Below are positions 7,176 through 13,800 of a stretch of DNA of 15,975 nt, in pieces. The first letter of the stretch is position 1, and each line of letters starts with the position of its first letter. This stretch comes from Solirubrobacterales bacterium (GTDB lineage Bacteria > Actinomycetota > Thermoleophilia > Solirubrobacterales > 70-9): assembly GCA_030152505.1 (NCBI GenBank), contig JASLJO010000232.1, positions 1-15,975 on the forward strand, written 5' to 3'. Both the position numbers and the translations under genes were made by a program. A model generated the notes under the pieces. It searched no databases and had not been told where the DNA came from. It was given only the letters and a program-made list of their open reading frames with translations.

Positions 7176-7862
7176 TCACTTGCCGGCGGTGAACAGCGCG
7201 ACGACGCCCTGCACCCTGACCTCGGACGATGGGAATACTTCAGCCAGACCCGCTTCGAGGTCCTCACGGCGGTCTTCGAGGTTGGAGAACGTGCCTTTGC
7301 GATTGAGGCGCTCTGTGGCCTTGCGCGACCGCTTGCTGTGGTCCTCCTCGAGACCCAGAACGGTCACGCCGAAAAGCGTCCCTCCCGGGACAAGCGCTTC
7401 CCTGGCGTGCTCGAAGGCGACCCGCTTCTCGCGCAGCGTCCCCGGAACGCAGTGCAGGAGGTTCGACATCGCCACCGATTCGAACGATTCAACGGGAAGG
7501 CCCCAGGGTTCGAGCAGGTTGGCCCGGTGCGTGCGCGGCCGGTAGCGCCGCAGACGGCGCGCGGCAAACCTGAGCGAGTCCGGGTTCAAGTCCATCAGGG
7601 TGAGCTCCGGGGAGTCGGTCGGGAAGCGACATCTGTCGATCAGGTACCCGCTGGCCACGCCGATGTCGAGATGGCGACCGCGAACGTTTTCGTCATACAG
7701 CTCGAGAATGTGACCTTTGGGACAGCGCCAGAGCCGCGGCAGGGTGTACCGCATCACGACCAGGTCGTAGAGAGGGAGCGTGAGCCGGGTGTATGCGGCC
7801 TGTCCCGCGTGCGCCGGGTCGTCCATGTCCGTCCGCACCGCCATCTCCGCGTCAGCTTGCAT
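7176..7862 (-). CDS. Class I SAM-dependent methyltransferase, translationally coupled to the PKS
   Basis: 228-residue soluble methyltransferase. The SAM-binding motif I is HLDIGVASGYLID (64-76). The acidic residue that binds the ribose is likely Asp91 in LTLMDLNPDS. Later motifs are MSNLLHCVPG (132-141) and ALVPGGTLFG (156-165). The N-terminal helix YTRLTLPLYDLVVMRYTLPRLW probably forms the substrate lid. It could be an O-, C- or N-methyltransferase; nothing in the sequence decides this. Its ATG lies inside the last codons of the PKS (11-base overlap) and is preceded by GAGGAAAGG at good spacing, so translation is probably coupled. Tailoring of the released polyketide is the natural inference. 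The hydrolase follows after 25 bases. Confidence 0.88.
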   Translation of the reverse strand: MQADAEMAVRTDMDDPAHAGQAAYTRLTLPLYDLVVMRYTLPRLWRCPKGHILELYDENVRGRHLDIGVASGYLIDRCRFPTDSPELTLMDLNPDSLRFAARRLRRYRPRTHRANLLEPWGLPVESFESVAMSNLLHCVPGTLREKRVAFEHAREALVPGGTLFGVTVLGLEEDHSKRSRKATERLNRKGTFSNLEDRREDLEAGLAEVFPSSEVRVQGVVALFTAGK

Positions 7863-10800
7863 CGACTTGCCTTTCCTCGGGTGATTTGCTCAGCGACGCG
7901 AGCAGCTCATGCAACACTCGCGCTGTCTCGTCTGCGTGTTCCCACATCATCGTCAAGTGATTCCCAGGCACTCGCACGGCCTCCAGCGGCCGTAGGATCT
8001 CCACCATCTCGTCGACTTGGCCGTCGACCGCTGCGAACGGCTCTTCCGCTCGGACCATCAACACGGGGGTGCTGAGTTCCTCTGGCGTCCACTCGCCGAA
8101 CAGCTGGAAGTAATGTGCCATCGCGGTCAGTCGCGCGTCGTCCGGCGAAGCAAGGAGCTGCTCTCCCTGGTCCACGGGAGACGTCGGCAGGGCCTCCAGC
8201 AGCTTCGTCGTGTCAACCGAGGTGGACGGCGTGTCGAGGAGCACGACCGCCGCCGCGGGCGTTCCCATTCGCTCGAGCGATGCCGCCACGACGTGGGCGA
8301 CCCAGCCGCCAGACGAGTATCCGACAAGGGCCACGCTCGATTCGCCGCAATCTCGTCGGATCGCCTCTGCGGTCGACTCGGCGAAGGCGTCGAGATCGGC
8401 CGGGAGGGGCTCCCCTGCCGCGAAGCCCGGCAGCGGGAGCCCGACCGCGGACCGCCTGTCACGCAGCCCTTGCGCGAGCCTCGCGTATTCCTGAGGGCCC
8501 GACATCGCGACCATCGACGAGACCAGGATCACTCCGGGCGAGGCCTCACCCTCGGCGAGGCTGACGGCGGGGGGGGAATCTCCTGCGCCGAGGGGGCGAT
8601 CGAATGTCGGCCGGTACCTGGCGGCCTCCCTGAGAAAGTCCATGAACGCATCGACCTCGCCCCGTTCCCGAGCCCGATCGAGCAGGCCGGCGAAGGTGCC
8701 GGCCGGCCGGCCGTTGTCGGCTGCGGCCGGCGCCCCGGAGTCCAGCGCACGGCTGACGTGACGCGCCAGCTCTTGAGCGGTCGGTTGGTCGGCGAGGACG
8801 GAAACGGGTACCTGCACACCGACCGCCGCCGCAAGGCGCTTGCGGATCTCCATCGCGCCGATCGAGCTGATCCCGATCTCGAGGAAGGGCCGGGTCGGGT
8901 CGACAGCAGCCGCCCCGTCGTGGCCGAGGATCGCGGCGATTTGCGTGCGGAGGAGATCGAGGACCGCCGCCTCGCGCTCCTCGGCGCCGAGCGCCGCGAG
9001 CCGACTCGCCAACGCCTCCGGCCGATGCCTCGGGCGAACGCCGGTGAGCTCACGCAGGACCTCGGGCAGGAGACCCGCCTCGCCCATGCTCCGCAGTCGC
9101 GCGGGGCTGAAGCGGACCGGCGCCAACAGAGGCATGTCGAATTCTCTGGCGGCGTCAAAGAGGGCCATCGCGTCCTCGGTCCGCAGCGGTACGACGGCGT
9201 CGCGCCGCACCTCGTCCTCCTCCCCGGCCCAAGCGCTCCACGCAATCGAGGCGGCATCCAGGCCGAGGCCTCGGCGGTGGAACGCCAATGCATCGAGGAA
9301 GGCGCCACAGGCCGCCACCGAGGCCTGGCCCGTGCCCCCGAGGAGCCCGGCGAGGGAGGAGAAGACGATCAGCCTCGAACCCTCGAGCTCGGCGGTCAGC
9401 TCGTGCAATCTCCAGGCGGCCTCGATCCTTGCCCGCAGCGGATCGTCGTCGACGGGCACGTAGACGACGGTGCGCACCGGGTGCTCCGCGGGAATCGAGT
9501 CGATCAACCGCCTCAGGGCCGCCGGGTCGGCAAGATCGGCCGGTCCGGCATGTCGGACGTGCTCCATCCCGTGCGCCGCGACAAGATGATCCGCCACCAC
9601 CGCGCCGCGACCGCTGACGTCGCCGGCGATCAGCACGGTCGCGGCCGGATCGAGCGGCGGGAGGACGCTTCCCTCCGCCGCATCGGCCCGGACGGGAGTC
9701 ATACGGGGGACCATGGCCTCGCCCGCGCGCAGGGCGATCTGGGGCTCGTGCTCTCCCATCGCCAGGGCTGCGCGCTTCGCATCTTCAGATGCCTCGCTTC
9801 CGTCGGTGTCGATCAGGGCGAAGCGTCCGGGGTTCTCCGAGATCGCGGAGCGCACGAGTCCCCAGACAGCCGCGGCGGCCAGGTCGGGGTGCTCGTCGTC
9901 GGCGGTGGCGATGGCGTTGCGGGTGATCAGTGTGAGGCGCTCGGCGCTTCGTTTCTCGTCATCGATCCATCGCTGCACGTGGGCCAGCGCCTGCTCGGCG
10001 GTCGCCTGCGCGGCGGCGGCGAGATCACCGCCGCCGGCCTCGGCTGGGACGATCTCGGCCGTCTCCCCGCCGGCGCCTCCCACCTCGCCCGGTGAGATCG
10101 CCTGCCAACCGACGCCGAAGAGGGAGCGTCGCCGTCGAGTCGATTCCATCTCGCCTCGGTCCAACGGCCCGGACTCGAGCGAGGTGGCGCTGATCGCGGG
10201 GGCGCCATCGAGGTCGTAGGCGACGAGACCGCGCCCTCCTTGCCTGGAGGCGAGCACCAGGCGCAGGCTCGAAGCGCCCCCCGAATGCAGGGCCACCTCC
10301 CGCCACCTGCGGGGCAACTCGAGCTCGCCCGAGTCCTGCTCGCCGAGGCCGGCGCCTTCCAGCGCAAGCTCGAGCAGGCCGGGGTGCAGCGCGAAGCGCT
10401 CGGCGCCATCCACCTCCTCCTCCTCCTCGGACAGCGAGACCTCGGCATGGGCGCCATCGCCCTGCGGAGGCCAGGCGGCCAGCGGCTCGGGGACGACGGG
10501 AGAGGAAGACGACAGAACGCCGGCGGCGTGACGGACCCATCCGGCCCCCTCCTCGTCGCGGGCATGGATCGAGAACCTGCGTCGCCCCGCATCGTCCGGC
10601 TCCTCGACCGTCGCCTGCAGGGCGACGGCGCCGTGCTCGGCGAGCACCAGCGGCACGTCCAGGACGAGCTCCTCCACCCCCCCGGCGCCGCTCGAAGCGC
10701 AGGCCTGCAAAGCCACCTCGAGGAATACCCCCCCGGGCACGAGCACCTCGCCGGCGACCGCGCGCCGGGCCAACCACGGTTGGTCCTGGAGCGAGAGGCC

Positions 10801-13800
10801 GCCACTCAGCAGCAGGCCGCCGCCGGCCAGCTCGACCGTGCTGCGTAGAAACGGATGACTCGTGGCGGCCTCGCCCGCCATGCCGGACTTGGCCGCTTTC
10901 GTCGGACTGGAGTCCGACCAGTAACGCTTGCGCTGGAAGGGGTAGGTGGGCAACGCCACGCGCTTTCGGTCGGCGCCGTCGAAGAAGGCCTCCCACTCGA
11001 CCACGATGCCGTTGGCGTGGGCTTCGGCAAGCGAGTTGGCAAAGCGTCCGGGGTCGTCCTCGTCGCGGCGCAGAGTCGACAGCAGCAGCGCCTCGGCCGG
11101 GTTCTCGAGCTCGTCCTCGACCGTCTCGGCCACTCCGAAGGCGAGCACGGGGTGCGGTCCGACCTCGACGAAGGCGCGGCGACCCGCCCGCAGCAGCGAG
11201 CGCAGGACCGGCTCCAGGCGGACCGTCTGCCGCAGGTTTAGGTACCAGTACTCGGGGCCCATCTCGCTCGCGTCGATCTCCTCGCCGGTCACGGTCGAGT
11301 GGATCGGGATTTCCGCGCCGCGGGGCGAGATCGAGGCGAAGGCCTCCAGGAGCTCCTCCTCGAGATCCTCGATCTGGGCTGAGTGGGCCGCGTAGTCGAC
11401 CGCGATGGTCCGGGTACGCACGCCGTCGCGCTCGCAGTCGGCTTCGAGCGCGGCAAGCGCGTCGGGATCGCCGGAGACGACAAGGGAGGTGGGACCGTTG
11501 ATCGCGGCCAGCGAGACCCGGTCCCCAAGGCCATCCGTGTACCGGGGCAGGCCCTCGGCGGGAAGCGAGAGCGAGAGCATCCCCCCCTTGCCGGCAAGCT
11601 TCGCCATCGCCTTGCTGCGCTCGGCGACGACCAGCGAGGCGTCGGCGAGCGACAGCGCCCCGGCGACGTGCGCCGCCGCTATCTCACCCTGGGAGTGGCC
11701 GACCACAGCGGCCGGCGTCACGCCGCATTCCCGCCAAAGCCTCGCCAGGGAGACCATCACGGCGAAGAGCGCCGGCTGGACCACGTCGAGGCGCTCCAGC
11801 CATCGGGCGTCGGCTTCTCTCAGGACCTCGGTCAGGGACCAGTCGACATGCTCGGAGAGCGCCTCCTCGCAAGCCTCGATGTGGCCCGCGAAGGCAGGCG
11901 AGGAATCGATCAGGGCGACGGCCATCTCCTTCCCCTGGGGACCCTGGCCCGGGAACAGGAAGACCGGCTGCTGCCCACGGCGCGTCATGCCCCGGGCGAC
12001 GCGTGGCGCGTCCCGGCCCTCGGCAAGCGCGTCGAGAGAGGAGAGCAGCTCGACTCGCTCGGCGCCGAGGACGACAGCCCGCCGTTCGAGGGCCGCGCGC
12101 GTGCTCACGAGCGAGTGGGCGACGTCGCGCAACGCCAGCTCCGGGTTGGCGCGGAGGTGACTTGCCAGACGCCCCGCCGCGGCTGCCAGCGCGGGCTCCG
12201 TTTTCGCCGAGAGCGCCAAGGGGATCTGTCCCGGCAGCGGCCCTGCCGCAGGCCCGTCGGAGTCGCCGCCTTCGCCGTCCGCCCTCGGCGCGGCCGACTC
12301 GCGCACCGGGGGCTCCTCCAGGATCGCGTGGGCATTGGTCCCGCTGGCCCCGAACGATGAGACCCCGGCCCTGCGAGGACCCCCATTCGCCTGCCATGGC
12401 ATCTCCTCGGTGAGCAGCTGGACCCGTCCCGTTTCCCAGTCGATCCTGGTGGACGGGGCATCGACGTGCAGCGTCTTGGGGAGAACTCCTTCCCGCATCG
12501 CCAGCGCCATCTTGATCACCCCGCCGACCCCGGCGGCCGCCTGCGTGTGGCCGATGTTCGACTTCAGCGAGCCGAGCCTCAGCGGCGCCTCCCTGTCCTG
12601 GCCGTAGGTCGCCAGCAGCGCCCCGGCCTCGATCGGGTCGCCCAGCGTCGTGCCCGTGCCGTGTGCCTCGACCGCGTCGACGTCGCCGGGCCGCAACCGT
12701 GCGTTGGCCAGCGCCTGGCGGATCACCCTCTCCTGCGACAGCCCGTTGGGCGCCGTCAGGCCGTTCGAGGCGCCGTCCTGGTTCACGGCGGAGCCACGCA
12801 GAACAGCGCGCACCGGGTGGCCGGCCCGCTCGGCGTCGGCCAGCCGCTCGAGGACGAGCATGCCGACGCCGTCGGAGAAACCGGCGCCGTCGGCCGCGTC
12901 CGCGAAGGCCTTGCAGCGCCCGTCGGCGGCCAGCCCCATCTGACCGTTGTAGCCGCTGAAGACGGTCGGGGTGGAGAGCACCGTGACCCCTCCGGCGAGC
13001 GCGAGGGTGCACTCGCCGCCACGCAGCGCCTGCGCCGCCAGATGCATCGCCACCAACGAAGAGGAGCAGGCGGTGTTCACGGTGATCGCCGGGCCCTCGA
13101 GGCCGAGGGCGTAGGAGATCCTGCCCGAGACGATGCTCGCCGAGGCAATTGGCAGAGCCTCATAGTCCTGATAGGCGACCCCGGCGAAGACGCCGGTCAG
13201 GCTGCTTCGCAGCGAGAGCGGATCGACCCCGCAGTCCTCGAGGGCCTCCCAGGAGGATTCGAGCAGCAGGCGTTCCTGCGGGTCCATGAAGGTCGCCTCG
13301 CGCGGGCCGATCGAGAAGAACTCGGCATCGAAGTCGGCCGCGTCGGGCAGGAAGCCGCCTTCGAGGGAAAAACCGTCGCCCTCGGGATCGAGGTCCCAGC
13401 CACGGTTGTCGGGGAGCTCGCCGACCCCGTCGCGGCCCTCCGCGACCAGCCTCCAGAGGTCCTCTGGCGAGGAGACCCCGCCTGGATAGCGACACGCCAT
13501 GCCGACGATGGCGATCGGCTCGTCGCTCGCCTGGGCCTTCACCGCCACCCGCGCGGGGGCGCCGCTGCGGGTCGAGTCGGCGAGAAGGCGCTCGGCCATC
13601 GAGGCCGGGCTCGGATGGTCGAATACGACCGTGGTGGGCAGGCGCAGCCCGGTCTTCTCGCTCAAGCGGTTGCGCAGCTCGACCGCGGTGAGCGATTCGA
13701 AGCCGAGATCCTTGAAGGTCCGGTCCGGATCGACGTCCTGTGCGGAGGCGTGACCGAGCACCGCCGCCACCTCGCTGCTGACCAGCTCAAGGACATGGCG

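Noticed and set aside
7151..7267. N-terminal extension of the alpha/beta hydrolase
   Set aside because: It would overlap the methyltransferase and is Arg/Ser-rich, while GGGAGGAG at the ATG 7150 marks the real start.
8017..10095. 692-codon plus-strand open frame antisense to TE, ACP2 and KR2
   Set aside because: The composition is that of a GC-rich antisense frame, and the sense strand carries clear domains throughout.
9052..10857. Enoylreductase or C-methyltransferase domain between DH2 and KR2
   Set aside because: The linker between them is too short and carries no LxHxG/NADPH or SAM motif. The only extra segment is the structural half of the KR.
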